From: Candidatus Symbiopectobacterium sp. NZEC151
GTDB lineage: Bacteria; Pseudomonadota; Gammaproteobacteria; Enterobacterales; Enterobacteriaceae
Assembly: GCF_025962655.1 (NCBI RefSeq)
Contig: NZ_JAGFPE010000001.1
Coordinates: forward strand, 1,674,001-1,738,000
Direction of reading: 5' to 3'
DNA length: 64,000 bases
Every line of letters starts with the position of its first letter. The stretch's first letter is position 1. Position numbers and translations under genes: made by a program. The notes below the pieces were generated by a model. The model was not told where the DNA came from and searched no databases. It saw only the letters and a list, made by a program, of their open reading frames with translations. This document shows, in pieces, positions 47,336 to 56,899 of the stretch.

Positions 47336-48097
47336 CTATAACCCCGCCAGAGAGCGTTTAAGCCGCACTTTATCCTCTGCTATCTGCGGCGCTTTAATCA
47401 CATCGAATGAGCCAAACACCGGCAATATAGCAAATCCACAGAATTTATAGACTGCGGTGGTTGAGGAAAACAAGTCTTCCAGGGAGCGCCCGGCATAGAG
47501 TCGTTGGGCCGGATCGTCAAACGCCTCTTTAGGCGTATTCATGGTCAGCGAAAGCAGGAATGTTTTACCGTGCAGCTTGCCACCCGTTCCATATTGCTTA
47601 CTCGGGTCGTTCGCTATGCGGCCATCGTCAATCAAAAAACTTTGCTGGCTCATCCCTGCTGTGAAGACTTCATCAACATATTTCTTGTAGAGCCAGGGCG
47701 TACCAAACCAGAACACGGGCGACTGGGTGATGATAATATCTGCCCAAAGGTGTTTCTGAACTTCCTCGTTAATGTTATAGCCCTTCTCAATATAGGTTTG
47801 CTGGGTGCGATACCCTTTTTTGTCCATTTCATCCTTAATCAACGCGACATACTCTCGATTAAGCGCCCCTTCGCTAAGGCCAGGATAAGTCTGATGTGCA
47901 TTGATGATAAGCACGTTTTTTACGCGAGGCTGTGCTGCACCAATCGCACCAGTGGCAAAACCGGGTAACACTGCGGCAGCGGTAGCCACCAACCCGGCTT
48001 TAATAAAGTCACGCCGCTCTTGAGCCACGCCCCCCTCAATATCGCTTTGTTTACCAACAAATTTGCAGTAAGGGAACCGCCAGTTCTTGTCTATCAT
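47336..48097 (-). CDS. Tat-exported flavodoxin-fold NAD(P)H quinone oxidoreductase-like protein
   Basis: A 253-aa protein. An unusually long N-terminal part carries a twin-arginine signal ERRDFIKAGLVATAAA (near residues 27-42). The rest is an MdaB/KefF-like flavodoxin-fold domain: VLIINAHQTYPGLSEG, ITQSPVFWFGTPWLYKKY and a GGKLHGKTFLLSLT core. Such enzymes normally act in the cytoplasm with FMN or FAD and NAD(P)H; export is odd. ATG 48097 follows AAAGGA; the longer frame was rejected. Convergent with the TonB receptor. Confidence 0.85.
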   Translation of the reverse strand: MIDKNWRFPYCKFVGKQSDIEGGVAQERRDFIKAGLVATAAAVLPGFATGAIGAAQPRVKNVLIINAHQTYPGLSEGALNREYVALIKDEMDKKGYRTQQTYIEKGYNINEEVQKHLWADIIITQSPVFWFGTPWLYKKYVDEVFTAGMSQQSFLIDDGRIANDPSKQYGTGGKLHGKTFLLSLTMNTPKEAFDDPAQRLYAGRSLEDLFSSTTAVYKFCGFAILPVFGSFDVIKAPQIAEDKVRLKRSLAGL

Positions 48098-48283
48098 GTC
48101 AATTCCTTTTGCCGTTTTATAGAGAAAAGCCCACCCACCCACGATGGCTAGAATAAGCAGGTATAGCTAACGAGGATGACAACGATGGGGCTTTTTTTCT
48201 GATGCCGAGGGCGAGCACGTAGGAGGACTCCACAAAGGAGACCTAAAAGAATAATGGGATAAACGGCGCGGAGATAATGCAGA

Positions 48284-48309
48284 AACAAAAAAAGAACCTT
48301 TCGGTTCTT
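48284..48309 (-). terminator. Rho-independent terminator of glyW
   Basis: Minus strand AAGAACC-GAAA-GGTTCTT then a T-rich run, starting 8 nt after the 3' end of tRNA-Gly. It ends the transcript where E. coli would continue into cysT. Confidence 0.85.
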
Positions 48310-48316
48310 CAAATGT

Positions 48317-48392
<76 letters not shown>

Positions 48393-48473
48393 ATCATGCT
48401 ATAAACACTGGACATCGCAACGGTATAAACGGTTACGCGGTTAGCGTTGGCCACCAACCTGTCCATGGCGAGC

Positions 48474-48501
48474 ATTTTACTGACCTGCCCTGACCAGTCA
48501 A
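48474..48501 (-). promoter_or_regulatory. Predicted promoter of glyW
   Basis: Minus strand TTGACT, 16-bp spacer, TAAAAT, between pgsA and glyW, about 80 bp before the tRNA. Confidence 0.65.
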
Positions 48502-48551
48502 TAAAATTATCCCTTAACGCTCATCGATTGCTGTTTTTTACGACGTCGAGG

Positions 48552-49100
48552 TCAGGAATCCAGCAAATCGCGCCACGCCGCACTTAAATACTGGAACATG
48601 GACCAAAAGGTCAACACGGCGGCGATGTAGAGCGCGATAATGCCCGCCCCTTCGACCATAGGCTCAGGACGCCAAAGTAGCCCAACCAGCGCCAGCATTT
48701 GCGCCGTTGTTTTCACCTTCCCTACCCAAGACACCGCTACGTGACTGCGTTTGCCAATCTCAGCCATCCATTCGCGCAAGGCGGAAATAATGATTTCTCG
48801 CGCAATCATCGTGGCGGCCGGCAAGGTTATCCACCACACATGGTAATGCTCAGCCACCAGCACCAACGCCACTGCGACCATTACTTTGTCAGCGACCGGA
48901 TCGAGGAAAGCACCGAAGCGCGTGGTTTGCTTCAAACGACGCGCCAGAAAACCATCAAACCAGTCGGTAACCGCCGCGACCACAAAAATAAAGGCGCACA
49001 GCAGCGGAGCCCAGACAAAAGGAAGATAAAACGCCAGCACAAAGAACGGAATAAGGACAACGCGAAACAGAGTTAGCAATGTTGGAATGTTCAATTGCAT
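48552..49100 (-). CDS. pgsA: Phosphatidylglycerophosphate synthase
   Basis: A 182-aa inner-membrane enzyme with four membrane segments and the CDP-alcohol phosphatidyltransferase motif DGFLARRL...[10 protein letters not shown]. It condenses CDP-diacylglycerol with glycerol-3-phosphate, the committed step to phosphatidylglycerol and cardiolipin. Lies 54 bp after uvrC, conserved enterobacterial order. Confidence 0.97.
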   Translation of the reverse strand: MQLNIPTLLTLFRVVLIPFFVLAFYLPFVWAPLLCAFIFVVAAVTDWFDGFLARRLKQTTRFGAFLDPVADKVMVAVALVLVAEHYHVWWITLPAATMIAREIIISALREWMAEIGKRSHVAVSWVGKVKTTAQMLALVGLLWRPEPMVEGAGIIALYIAAVLTFWSMFQYLSAAWRDLLDS

Positions 49101-49154
49101 AGGGATTGGCTACTTTGGCTGGTGTGGGTTGGTGGATATGTTGCTACATTGTCC

Positions 49155-50987
49155 CTAGTGTTTCAATGCATGAAAGATTTTTTCTGCCAATGCATGTGAA
49201 ATTCCTGGCACATTCGCAATATCATCAATGCTGGCATTTAACAGTGGCTGCATTCCACCCAGGTATTTCAGCAGCATTTGTCGACGCTTCGGCCCGACCC
49301 CTTCAATCAGTTCCAGTGAACTGGTGTTTTTTACTTTTGCACGTTTTTTGCGGTGCCCGGCGATAGCGTGGTCGTGCGAGTCATCTCGAATATGCTGGAT
49401 AACGTGCAGCGCTGGCGAATCCGCAGGCAGAGCGATCCCTTCCCCGGTCGCTTCGAAAAACAGCGTTTCCAATCCTGCTTTACGCTCCGTGCCTTTGGCT
49501 ACGCCAAGCAGCAGCGGTTTGCGTTTGTCCCACGGCACGTCTAACTCATCAAACACCGCAAGCGCCTGCCCCAATTGGCCCTTACCGCCATCGATAACGA
49601 TCACGTCGGGAATCTTGCTCTCTTCCAACGCTTTGCCATAGCGACGTTTCAGAACCTGATTCATCGCCGCGTAGTCATCCCCCGGCGTGATGCCACTGAT
49701 GTTGTAACGACGATACTCCGAGCGCAGCGGCCCGTTAGCATCAAACACCACGCAGGACGCCACGGTCTGCTCGCCCATGGTATGGCTGATATCAAAACAT
49801 TCCATACGCGCGATGTGTTCCAGATGAAGCACCTCGGCCAACGCCTTTAAGCGCTGATGGATGGTAGATTGCTGCGAGAGTTTGGTGACCAATGCCGTGG
49901 CCGCATTGGTACGCGCCAGTTTCAAATAGCGGGCGCGATCGCCGCGCGGTTTGGTTTGGATATGAATGCGTCGCCCCGCGACCTCAGACAGCGATTCTGC
50001 CAATACCTCTTTCTCTGACAGCGCAAAATCCAACAAGATTTCGCCCGGCAGTGTGCGAGACAAACTGCCTTGCAGATAAAATTGCCCGACAAACGTCTGC
50101 ACCACTTCCGCCAGCTCCGTGCCTGCCGGCACTTTCGGGAAATAGCTGCGGCTCCCCAGCACTTTGCCTTGACGAATAAACAGCACATGTACACAGGCCA
50201 TACCGGCATCGAAGGAAACACCAATCACGTCCAGATCTTCGCCATCGCCGGAAACAAATTGCTTTTCGGTAACGCGACGCACCGCCTGAATTTGATCGCG
50301 AATACGTGCCGCTTCTTCGAAATCCAACTGACGGCTGGCGGCTTCCATACGTGCGACCAGTTGATTGAGCACCTGCTGATCTTTGCCTGAAAGGAAAAGT
50401 CGCACATATTCTACCTGCTGGCGGTAGTCTTCTTCACTGACCAGACCCGCAACACAGGGCCCCAGACAGCGCCCGATCTGATACTGGAGACAAGGCCGCG
50501 AGCGATTTCGGTACACACTGTTTTCGCACTGGCGAATGGGGAAAAGCTTTTGCAGCAGCACCAACGTTTCACGCACCGCATTGCCGTTTGGAAAGGGGCC
50601 AAAATATTCCCCTTTGGCGTGCTTGGCACCGCGATGCACCGCCAACCGTGGGTGAGTATCACCGCTAAGAAAGATCATCGGGTACGATTTATCATCACGC
50701 AGCAATACGTTATAGCGCGGCTGATAAAGCTTGATGTAGTTGTGTTCCAACAGCAGCGCTTCGGTTTCAGTGTGAGTGATGGTGACATCAATCTGGTGAA
50801 TAGCCTTCACCAGCGCTTCCGTCTTACGACTGGCAACGTTGCTGCGAAAATAGCTTGCGAGGCGCTTTTTGAGATCTTTTGCTTTACCGACATAGATGAC
50901 CGTGTTGCTCTCATCGTACATACGGTATACACCAGGCTGGCTGGTGACGGTTTTTAAAAACGCGGGGGAATCGAAATGTTCACTCAC
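49155..50987 (-). CDS. uvrC: Excinuclease ABC subunit C
   Basis: A 610-aa UvrC. N-terminal GIY-YIG nuclease ([10 protein letters not shown]...[14 protein letters not shown], residues 19-48) for the 3' incision, UVR domain near 200 ([13 protein letters not shown]), RNase H-like 5' nuclease ([17 protein letters not shown]), and C-terminal helix-hairpin-helix pair. Works with UvrAB in nucleotide excision repair. 24 bp after uvrY, as in E. coli. Confidence 0.98.
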   Translation of the reverse strand: MSEHFDSPAFLKTVTSQPGVYRMYDESNTVIYVGKAKDLKKRLASYFRSNVASRKTEALVKAIHQIDVTITHTETEALLLEHNYIKLYQPRYNVLLRDDKSYPMIFLSGDTHPRLAVHRGAKHAKGEYFGPFPNGNAVRETLVLLQKLFPIRQCENSVYRNRSRPCLQYQIGRCLGPCVAGLVSEEDYRQQVEYVRLFLSGKDQQVLNQLVARMEAASRQLDFEEAARIRDQIQAVRRVTEKQFVSGDGEDLDVIGVSFDAGMACVHVLFIRQGKVLGSRSYFPKVPAGTELAEVVQTFVGQFYLQGSLSRTLPGEILLDFALSEKEVLAESLSEVAGRRIHIQTKPRGDRARYLKLARTNAATALVTKLSQQSTIHQRLKALAEVLHLEHIARMECFDISHTMGEQTVASCVVFDANGPLRSEYRRYNISGITPGDDYAAMNQVLKRRYGKALEESKIPDVIVIDGGKGQLGQALAVFDELDVPWDKRKPLLLGVAKGTERKAGLETLFFEATGEGIALPADSPALHVIQHIRDDSHDHAIAGHRKKRAKVKNTSSLELIEGVGPKRRQMLLKYLGGMQPLLNASIDDIANVPGISHALAEKIFHALKH

Positions 50988-51011
50988 TACTTAACCTTCG
51001 CTCACTGCCTG

Positions 51012-51668
51012 TTATTCACTGCTCATGGACGGCTCCGCGTTAAACAATCCGTGGCGGATAGCCAAATGTGTCAACTCAACATCACCACTCACATTCAGTT
51101 TGCTAAACATGCGGTAACGGTAACTGTTTACGGTTTTCGGACTCAGGCTCAACCGTTCGGAAATTTCCGTGACCTTTTGCCCCTGAGTGATCATCATCAT
51201 AATTTGTAATTCGCGTTCAGACAAACACGCCAGCGGGGTTTCGGTGTGCGGAGCCAATTGGCTCAACGCCATGCGTTGTGCAATATCAGACGCAATATAG
51301 CGACTACCCGCATGCACCGCGCGAATGGCGCAGATGACTTCCTGCGGCGCAGCCCCTTTGCTGAGGTAACCCGCAGCACCCGCCTGCATGACTTTAGCAG
51401 GTAATGGATTCTCGGTGTAAATGGTTAGCATGATAATTTTAATTGCAGGCGCAAAACGCACTATCTTGCGCGTGGCTTCAAGCCCACCAATGCCCGGCAT
51501 GTTCATGTCCATCAAGACGACATCGACAGGATGCTGGCGGCACCACTTGACCGCATCTTCACCACACTGCGCCTCGCCAACCACCTTTAACCCTTTGGTG
51601 TCGTCGAGAATGTGCCTTATCCCTGTGCGCACCAGTTCATGGTCATCTACAAGAAAAACGCTAATCAA
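51012..51668 (-). CDS. uvrY: Response regulator UvrY (GacA)
   Basis: A 218-aa NarL-type regulator. The receiver has the acidic pocket DDHE and phosphorylation Asp54 in VLMDMNMPG; the C-terminal LuxR-type helix-turn-helix includes SERELQIMMMITQG and KTVNSYRYRMF. Partner of BarA; activates Csr small RNAs that control carbon flux, biofilm and, in plant pathogens, virulence. Confidence 0.97.
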   Translation of the reverse strand: MISVFLVDDHELVRTGIRHILDDTKGLKVVGEAQCGEDAVKWCRQHPVDVVLMDMNMPGIGGLEATRKIVRFAPAIKIIMLTIYTENPLPAKVMQAGAAGYLSKGAAPQEVICAIRAVHAGSRYIASDIAQRMALSQLAPHTETPLACLSERELQIMMMITQGQKVTEISERLSLSPKTVNSYRYRMFSKLNVSGDVELTHLAIRHGLFNAEPSMSSE

Positions 51669-52499
51669 AAATTATTCTCCGAAAAGGGTGTAACGCTGAA
51701 CGCCAGGCAACCGCAGATGGAAGCGACAATTTTTTGAGAAAATGATAAAACAGCGATATTTCACATTTACACCTTGCATAATTCGCGTTGCAGGACAGCG
51801 ACAAACGAGAAAAATGTTTGTTACACATTCGAGCAGCCTCTGCACTTGGCCGAAAGGTGAACGTTAGAAACGCCGTTCATTAATCTCGACACTCACTCAA
51901 AAGTGATTGGGATCAACAAACGTAACGACCGCGCGTGCAACGTGAAGTATGACGGGTATATCAACGTATTTAGCAACAATAACCCAGTGTCGCTGAATCA
52001 GAGCAACAAAATACCTAAAACATCATGATACACATCAGTCACAGCCATGCCACATAAATTTGATGTTTCAGCGGTAAGAGAGTGGTTTTATTCGTTATTC
52101 AGTGGATTGAGCACGCTACGTTCATTGGCGTGGCATTGGACTTTTGCTATAAGAAAGCGCACATGCATTAATTTAAACAGCCTTTACATTTTCTTTTCAG
52201 TGCGCTGTCATTCCCTATTCTCATATCTATGTTGATAAGCTGACATATACAATTGAAATGAAATGTATCGCTCGCAACATTTACAATACATAATGCGAAT
52301 CTTGTCGGTTAAAAAAGATAAAAAAGTTGCGTTGCGAACAGAAAAGCATCATTACTTCCCTGACATAATCAATCCAACACCACCGCGTAACGCACTATGC
52401 TATACTCTCGCGCATTCCAAAGCCCTACTGCGAGAATGAGCCATCATGCTCATAGCAGAATATGGCGTTCCACAATATTGTGCTTGTTAAGGAGAGCGC
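51669..52499. other. Long divergent intergenic region between uvrY and yecF
   Basis: About 830 bp without a supported gene. A TATACT -10-like box sits near 52402 upstream of yecF, and an ATGAGC/GCTCAT hairpin follows near 52435-52455. A 62-codon open frame at 52047 lacks a ribosome site and family resemblance. A small regulatory RNA cannot be excluded. Confidence 0.45.
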
Positions 52500-52724
52500 A
52501 TGAGCAACGTAGATTTTTCTACTGGTAAATCCGTTGAAACACTGGCAGATGAAGTAACCTGTTTAAAAGCAATGATTACGCTGCTGCTAAAAGCCATCGG
52601 TCAGGCTGATGCCGGAAAAGTAATCATCAATATGGAAAAACAGATCGCTCAAATCGACGATGCCGCTCAGGCAGAAGTCTTTTCCACCACGCTGAAACAG
52701 ATTAAACACGCTTATCGTCAATAA
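52500..52724 (+). CDS. yecF: YecF (DUF2594 family) small protein
   Basis: A 74-aa cytoplasmic helical protein matching E. coli YecF throughout ([29 protein letters not shown] end). Function unknown. AAGGAGA ribosome site before ATG 52500. Its place near uvrY is conserved in enterobacteria. Confidence 0.92.
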   Translation: MSNVDFSTGKSVETLADEVTCLKAMITLLLKAIGQADAGKVIINMEKQIAQIDDAAQAEVFSTTLKQIKHAYRQ

Positions 52725-52791
52725 CAACAGCAGGTTAAGTCTGAAGGCCAGATCCTTCTGGCCGTTTCTATCTCGGCACACCGTCTCAGTG

Positions 52792-53088
52792 TCACATCTG
52801 ACGTTCACTCATCAGCGTTTGCAACTTGAGCAACAGCGCGTGTTCCATCGATTTATAGTGCGTCAAATCCAGAACATAAACCTTATCGAACAGGCGTTTT
52901 CGGGAAAGTTGCTTGATTTCATCGACCAGCGACTTTAACTCACTGTAACACCCATTAATTTTGTACTCCGACGACTGCTCGGTACAGATAATCTCATGGA
53001 TTACCTGACTGAGTGCCGAAAGCGGGATTACGGCATTTGGATCCTGATAGCTTGTTTCAACCACTGCCAAGAGTTTTTCTATCCCCAT
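52792..53088 (-). CDS. Conserved-looking small protein of unknown function
   Basis: 98 aa from ATG 53088, which follows a very strong AGGAGGGG ribosome site. Mostly alpha-helical, with no Cys-rich or membrane segment and a C-terminal HALLLKLQTLMSERQM. I do not recognise the family. The strong translation signal and balanced composition support a real gene; the longer frame to 53157 was rejected. Confidence 0.65.
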   Translation of the reverse strand: MGIEKLLAVVETSYQDPNAVIPLSALSQVIHEIICTEQSSEYKINGCYSELKSLVDEIKQLSRKRLFDKVYVLDLTHYKSMEHALLLKLQTLMSERQM

Positions 53089-53464
53089 GAACCCCTCCTG
53101 ATTGAATGAAGTTGTTGCATGACATATCTGGAGCGCTACGCTACGCATCAAGGCCAACAGCGCTTAACAACGTGCAAGCCGTAGTGCAAAAAGTATAGCA
53201 GGTCTACATCAAACAGGAGACGCGAGACACGCCGTCAGTGATCTACGTCGCGACAGAAACAACGCATTATGCCATGACGAAATGGAAACCATGACTCAAC
53301 AGCCAGAGGATTATTTAATAATGGAGGAAGAGTAAATGAAACATAAATAAGAGGTGGATATGTTATATCCAAGGATAATGAATAAAAAACAAATACCGTT
53401 CCTATGAAAAGCGCTTATTACAAATAACGGGTTTAATAGCGAAGAATAAAGCAGTGTGGAATGT
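53089..53464. other. Intergenic region before tRNA-Lys
   Basis: About 375 bp with the promoter of the small protein at 53088; nothing else was recognised. Confidence 0.4.
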
Positions 53465-53540
<76 letters not shown>

Positions 53541-53886
53541 AACGCCGTGGATTATTCTCTCGTTGCCTGCCGCTGTCAAACGGTTAATTCGATTTTTTTC
53601 TTTTCGCTTCCAACCATGAAAATCCGATTGTCGGCAAAAGCCGATTTTGTTAGTCTTGCCCGCGTTTATATCCGTCATCTCAATTCCTAGTATGCCAGCC
53701 TTGTTCGAACAGAAAATACACAGACGTAAAACGTGCGAATGTTCACCTTCTCTATGCCACGTCCTCGGTATCATGCGCGGCATTGTCAGGTTGGTTTAAC
53801 GGGATCTATTTATACCTATCACTATCATCAGAGAGCCATTCAAGAGCTCAACACAACATCACCGACAAAAACAGGAAACTTAACAC
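53541..53886. other. Intergenic region upstream of cycA
   Basis: About 345 bp covering the promoters of tRNA-Lys and cycA. No additional gene. No specific small-RNA target was assigned. Confidence 0.45.
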
Positions 53887-55290
53887 ATGGTAGATAACGT
53901 CAAAGAGGTCGACGACCTTACCTCAGGCCATGATGAAGGCCTAAGGCGCAACCTGACTAACCGGCATATACAGCTTATTGCTATCGGTGGCGCTATCGGC
54001 ACCGGTTTATTTATGGGGTCGGGTAAAACCATCAGCCTGGCTGGCCCTTCGATCATCTTTGTCTATATGATCATCGGGTTTATGCTGTTCTTCGTTATGC
54101 GCGCAATGGGCGAGTTACTGCTCTCCAATCTGGAATACAAATCTTTCAGCGATTTTGCCGCTGACCTGCTGGGGCCCTGGGCCGGTTTTTTCACCGGATG
54201 GACCTACTGGTTCTGCTGGGTGGTAACGGGCATCGCCGATGTGGTCGCCATCAGCGCCTACACCCAGTTCTGGTTTCCCGAACTTTCTCAGTGGGTGTCT
54301 TCTTTATTGTGCGTGCTGCTGTTGCTTACGCTCAATCTTGCTACGGTCAAACTGTTCGGAGAAATGGAGTTCTGGTTCGCCATGGTCAAGATCGTGGCAA
54401 TTGTCGCACTGATTATCCTCGGCGCAGTGTTGGTCTTCATGCACTTCCCTTCCCCATCAGGTTCAGTCGCCTCTTTCACTAATCTGTGGGATCACGGTGG
54501 CATGTTTCCGAAAGGGATAAGCGGATTTTTTGCCGGATTCCAGATAGCGGTCTTTGCATTCGTAGGGATCGAACTGGTCGGTACTACCGCCGCAGAAACC
54601 AAAAACCCGCAGGTGGTGCTACCGCGCGCCATCAATGCCATCCCCATCCGCATCATCATGTTTTACGTCTTCTCACTGATCATGATCATGTCCGTTACGC
54701 CGTGGAACGCGATTGCCGCCGATCGCAGCCCCTTCGTAGAGATGTTCGTGCTGGTCGGGTTCCCAGCCGCCGCCAGCGTGATCAATTTTGTCGTGCTGAC
54801 GTCGGCAGCCTCTTCCGCCAATAGCGGCGTATTCTCTACCAGCCGGATGCTGTTCGGGTTGGCAAAACAGGGCGATGCACCTGAGGCATTCGCTCATTTG
54901 TCAAAACGCGCAGTCCCTGCGACAGGATTGCTGTTCTCTTGCATCTGTCTGCTGAGTGGCGTGGTGCTGATTTACCTGATTCCAAATGTGATGACCGTGT
55001 TTACGCTGGTCACAACGGTTTCCGCCATTCTGTTCATGTTTATCTGGAGCATTATCCTGTGCTCTTATCTTAAATATCGTAAAACACGGCCTCAGTTGCA
55101 TGCCAATTCAACCTACAAAATGCCGTTCGGTATTGTCATGTGCTGGGTATGCCTTGCCTTTTTTGCTGGTGTAATTGTTCTGCTGACATTACAGCCGGAC
55201 ACATTGCAGGCACTTATCGTGACACCGCTTTGGTTTGTCCTTCTTGCAATTGCTTATCAGTTCTTGCTGAAGAAAAAACGGAGCGCTTAA
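53887..55290 (+). CDS. cycA: D-serine/D-alanine/glycine permease CycA
   Basis: A 467-aa APC-family inner-membrane permease with 12 segments, near-identical to E. coli CycA in the blocks NRHIQLIAIGGAIGTGLFMG and GFFAGFQIAVFAFVGIELVG. Proton-linked uptake of glycine, D-serine, D- and L-alanine and D-cycloserine. Followed by a strong terminator at 55319. Confidence 0.96.
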   Translation: MVDNVKEVDDLTSGHDEGLRRNLTNRHIQLIAIGGAIGTGLFMGSGKTISLAGPSIIFVYMIIGFMLFFVMRAMGELLLSNLEYKSFSDFAADLLGPWAGFFTGWTYWFCWVVTGIADVVAISAYTQFWFPELSQWVSSLLCVLLLLTLNLATVKLFGEMEFWFAMVKIVAIVALIILGAVLVFMHFPSPSGSVASFTNLWDHGGMFPKGISGFFAGFQIAVFAFVGIELVGTTAAETKNPQVVLPRAINAIPIRIIMFYVFSLIMIMSVTPWNAIAADRSPFVEMFVLVGFPAAASVINFVVLTSAASSANSGVFSTSRMLFGLAKQGDAPEAFAHLSKRAVPATGLLFSCICLLSGVVLIYLIPNVMTVFTLVTTVSAILFMFIWSIILCSYLKYRKTRPQLHANSTYKMPFGIVMCWVCLAFFAGVIVLLTLQPDTLQALIVTPLWFVLLAIAYQFLLKKKRSA

Positions 55291-55318
55291 TCCCGTATAA
55301 ATCATTGCAGGCATTCAT

Positions 55319-55353
55319 ACTAAAGACGCTTATTATTGGCGTCTTTAGTTTTT
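55319..55353 (+). terminator. Rho-independent terminator of cycA
   Basis: ACTAAAGACGC and GCGTCTTTAGT form a perfect 11-bp stem (55319-55329 / 55339-55349), followed by TTTTT. Confidence 0.9.
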
Positions 55354-55476
55354 AATGGGTTCCCTGCACGGGTAACGCACCAATCAAAACAGGGTTAATA
55401 ACTCTAGGCATAATTAAAGATAAAATGTGACATAGGCTTTCATTTAGCAAATAGATGATGCTATAGAGCCGTTCAA

Positions 55477-55737
55477 TCACTCAGGCGAATGGATAGATGC
55501 CATTCCACTGATATTTCTCAGAAGCAGATACACATCGTCTTTTTCGCCGACAGGCATCGTTTCTCGCCTTACAAGGAGATCAATCTCCCCTTTCAATTTG
55601 ATCAATTTATGATCATCCATTGTGGAAATAACCGCAGAGACCAGCATTTCAAGAGATGCGACACGCGTCTGAAGCCGCTTCTCATCCGCCTCCTTTTGCG
55701 CCAGCTTGATGAGTAATTGAGAAAGAAGAGTATTCAT
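55477..55737 (-). CDS. iraP: Anti-adaptor protein IraP-like
   Basis: An 86-aa coiled-coil-like protein. The start LLSQLLIKLAQKEADEKRL, then VASLEMLVSAVI, is the IraP signature, although the C-terminal half diverges from E. coli. IraP blocks RssB and so stabilises RpoS, mainly in phosphate starvation. AAGGAG before ATG. Confidence 0.75.
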   Translation of the reverse strand: MNTLLSQLLIKLAQKEADEKRLQTRVASLEMLVSAVISTMDDHKLIKLKGEIDLLVRRETMPVGEKDDVYLLLRNISGMASIHSPE

Positions 55738-55969
55738 TTGAACTCCTTCATCAAAAATAATGCACCTGTGAGCAACCCAGTATAAAGTGATATACGCCTG
55801 CGGAAAAAACAGGAATTGAGATTAATGTAACACTAGAATTGCATCTTCTACTAGCATCAGAATAAAAACATTATTCAGTTAGCGCGCGGGCTGGCAAATA
55901 ATACGAAAGGAGCCTGGATTAGTTACAATCGAATCCAACGGCGGTCAGTGATAAAGAGAGATGACCAGC

Positions 55970-55997
55970 CATCATGACGATGGCTGGTGTTGCACGG
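55970..55997 (-). terminator. Terminator after short Nac-like gene
   Basis: CCAGCCATC-ATGAC-GATGGCTGG, a perfect 9-bp stem at 55967-55989 (minus-strand reading ends in TCTCTCTTTAT), just past the stop of the Nac-like gene. An independent terminator supports the short gene as a complete transcription unit. Confidence 0.6.
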
Positions 55998-56273
55998 TCA
56001 GATATTAACAGCCTGCCGGACACTATTGACGGCAGTTTTCGCCTGCTCACATTGGTGCAGGATAGTTTGTGCGTGTGAGTAAAGAATTTTCCCTGCTTCA
56101 GTCGGCGTAACACCACGTCGGCTACGAACTAACAGTTGCTTTTCCAATTCACTTTCCAGCGTCGCCACCTGCTGGCTTAATGCTGGCTGTGCAATGTGTA
56201 ACAACTCGGCAGCCTGTGTCAGGCTACCAATATCAACGATTTTAACAAAATATTTGAGCCGTCTTAGATTCAT
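55998..56273 (-). CDS. nac: Nac-like LysR protein, DNA-binding domain only
   Basis: 91 aa matching the first about 90 residues of Nac (MNLRRLKYFVKIVDIGSLTQ, IAQPALSQQVATLE, RRGVTPTEAGKIL), then ending in the linker helix. The effector domain (about 210 more residues) is missing, and no trace of it was found downstream; instead a terminator follows. Nac in enterobacteria links sigma-54/NtrC to sigma-70 genes. N-terminal Nac fragments of about 100 residues have been reported active, so this may be a working mini-regulator or a pseudogene. In E. coli nac lies next to tRNA-Asn genes, as here. Confidence 0.8.
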   Translation of the reverse strand: MNLRRLKYFVKIVDIGSLTQAAELLHIAQPALSQQVATLESELEKQLLVRSRRGVTPTEAGKILYSHAQTILHQCEQAKTAVNSVRQAVNI

Positions 56274-56661
56274 TTTCGCCTCCTGAGTAGTTACCCTTTA
56301 GAGGTAGCAAGAAGCGCGCCACTTTGTTCTACATTGCGATTCTCATATTCATTTTGTGAGCACAGTTGCCCGTAAAATAAGGAAAAGAAATGGTTGGCCT
56401 ATTTTTTTGCACTATCGCCACGACAAGGCACAGCCAGAAAAGCAACAAGCCAATGCACCAGGATAAGGCAAAACCTGCCATATCAGGGTGCAACCCCTTA
56501 TTGACAGCCTGAGGATGGGCAGTGTCCATCATGACAAAATCGCTTATCAACACCATGATAATTCGAAGAATTGACTATTAGATCGGCAATCGATAAAGAT
56601 TGTGCATAACACCCTTTGACAAGCCCATACGCTATCGCTATTATCCTCCGCACTCACCGAT
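56274..56661. other. Region between nac fragment and tRNA-Asn
   Basis: About 390 bp. A 75-codon minus-strand frame (56329-56556) encodes one hydrophobic segment but has no good ribosome site and no recognised family, so it is only a weak candidate for a small membrane protein. Also holds the promoter of the Nac-like gene and of tRNA-Asn. Confidence 0.4.
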
Positions 56662-56737
56662 TCCTCTGTAGTTCAGTCGGTAGAACGGCGGACTGTTAAT
56701 CCGTATGTCACTGGTTCGAGTCCAGTCAGAGGAGCCA
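56662..56737 (+). tRNA. tRNA-Asn (anticodon GUU), attachment site of second island
   Basis: A 76-nt tRNA with encoded CCA and anticodon loop CTGTTAA (GUU). An integrase gene begins 160 bp downstream on the same strand, the standard layout for integration into a tRNA-Asn 3' end, a hot spot used by many enterobacterial islands. Confidence 0.96.
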
Positions 56738-56852
56738 AATTCTTGTTCTTATGCATCCTTGCGAATCCCTATGTGTTTTAGGTTCAACAGGTTAGCGTGA
56801 AAACCTTTCCCGATGCGTTCTTACTTTTCCCTCTGCATCGGGCGAATTTGGT

Positions 56853-56899
56853 GGTCAGATTTGGGGTCAGATTGGTTCGATAATGGAGTGACCCCAAAT
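56853..56899 (+). promoter_or_regulatory. Integrase upstream boxes and inverted repeat over start codon
   Basis: GGTCAGATT occurs twice with a 12-bp period (56853, 56865). ATTTGGGGTCA (56859-56869) has an exact 11-bp inverted copy at 56889-56899 that covers the integrase start codon and brackets its GGAG ribosome site. It may be an operator, an Int/Xis arm site, or an mRNA hairpin that hides the start. Confidence 0.55.

Noticed and set aside
56329..56556. 75-codon minus-strand frame with one hydrophobic segment
   Set aside because: No good ribosome site and no family; kept only as a remark in the intergenic entry.
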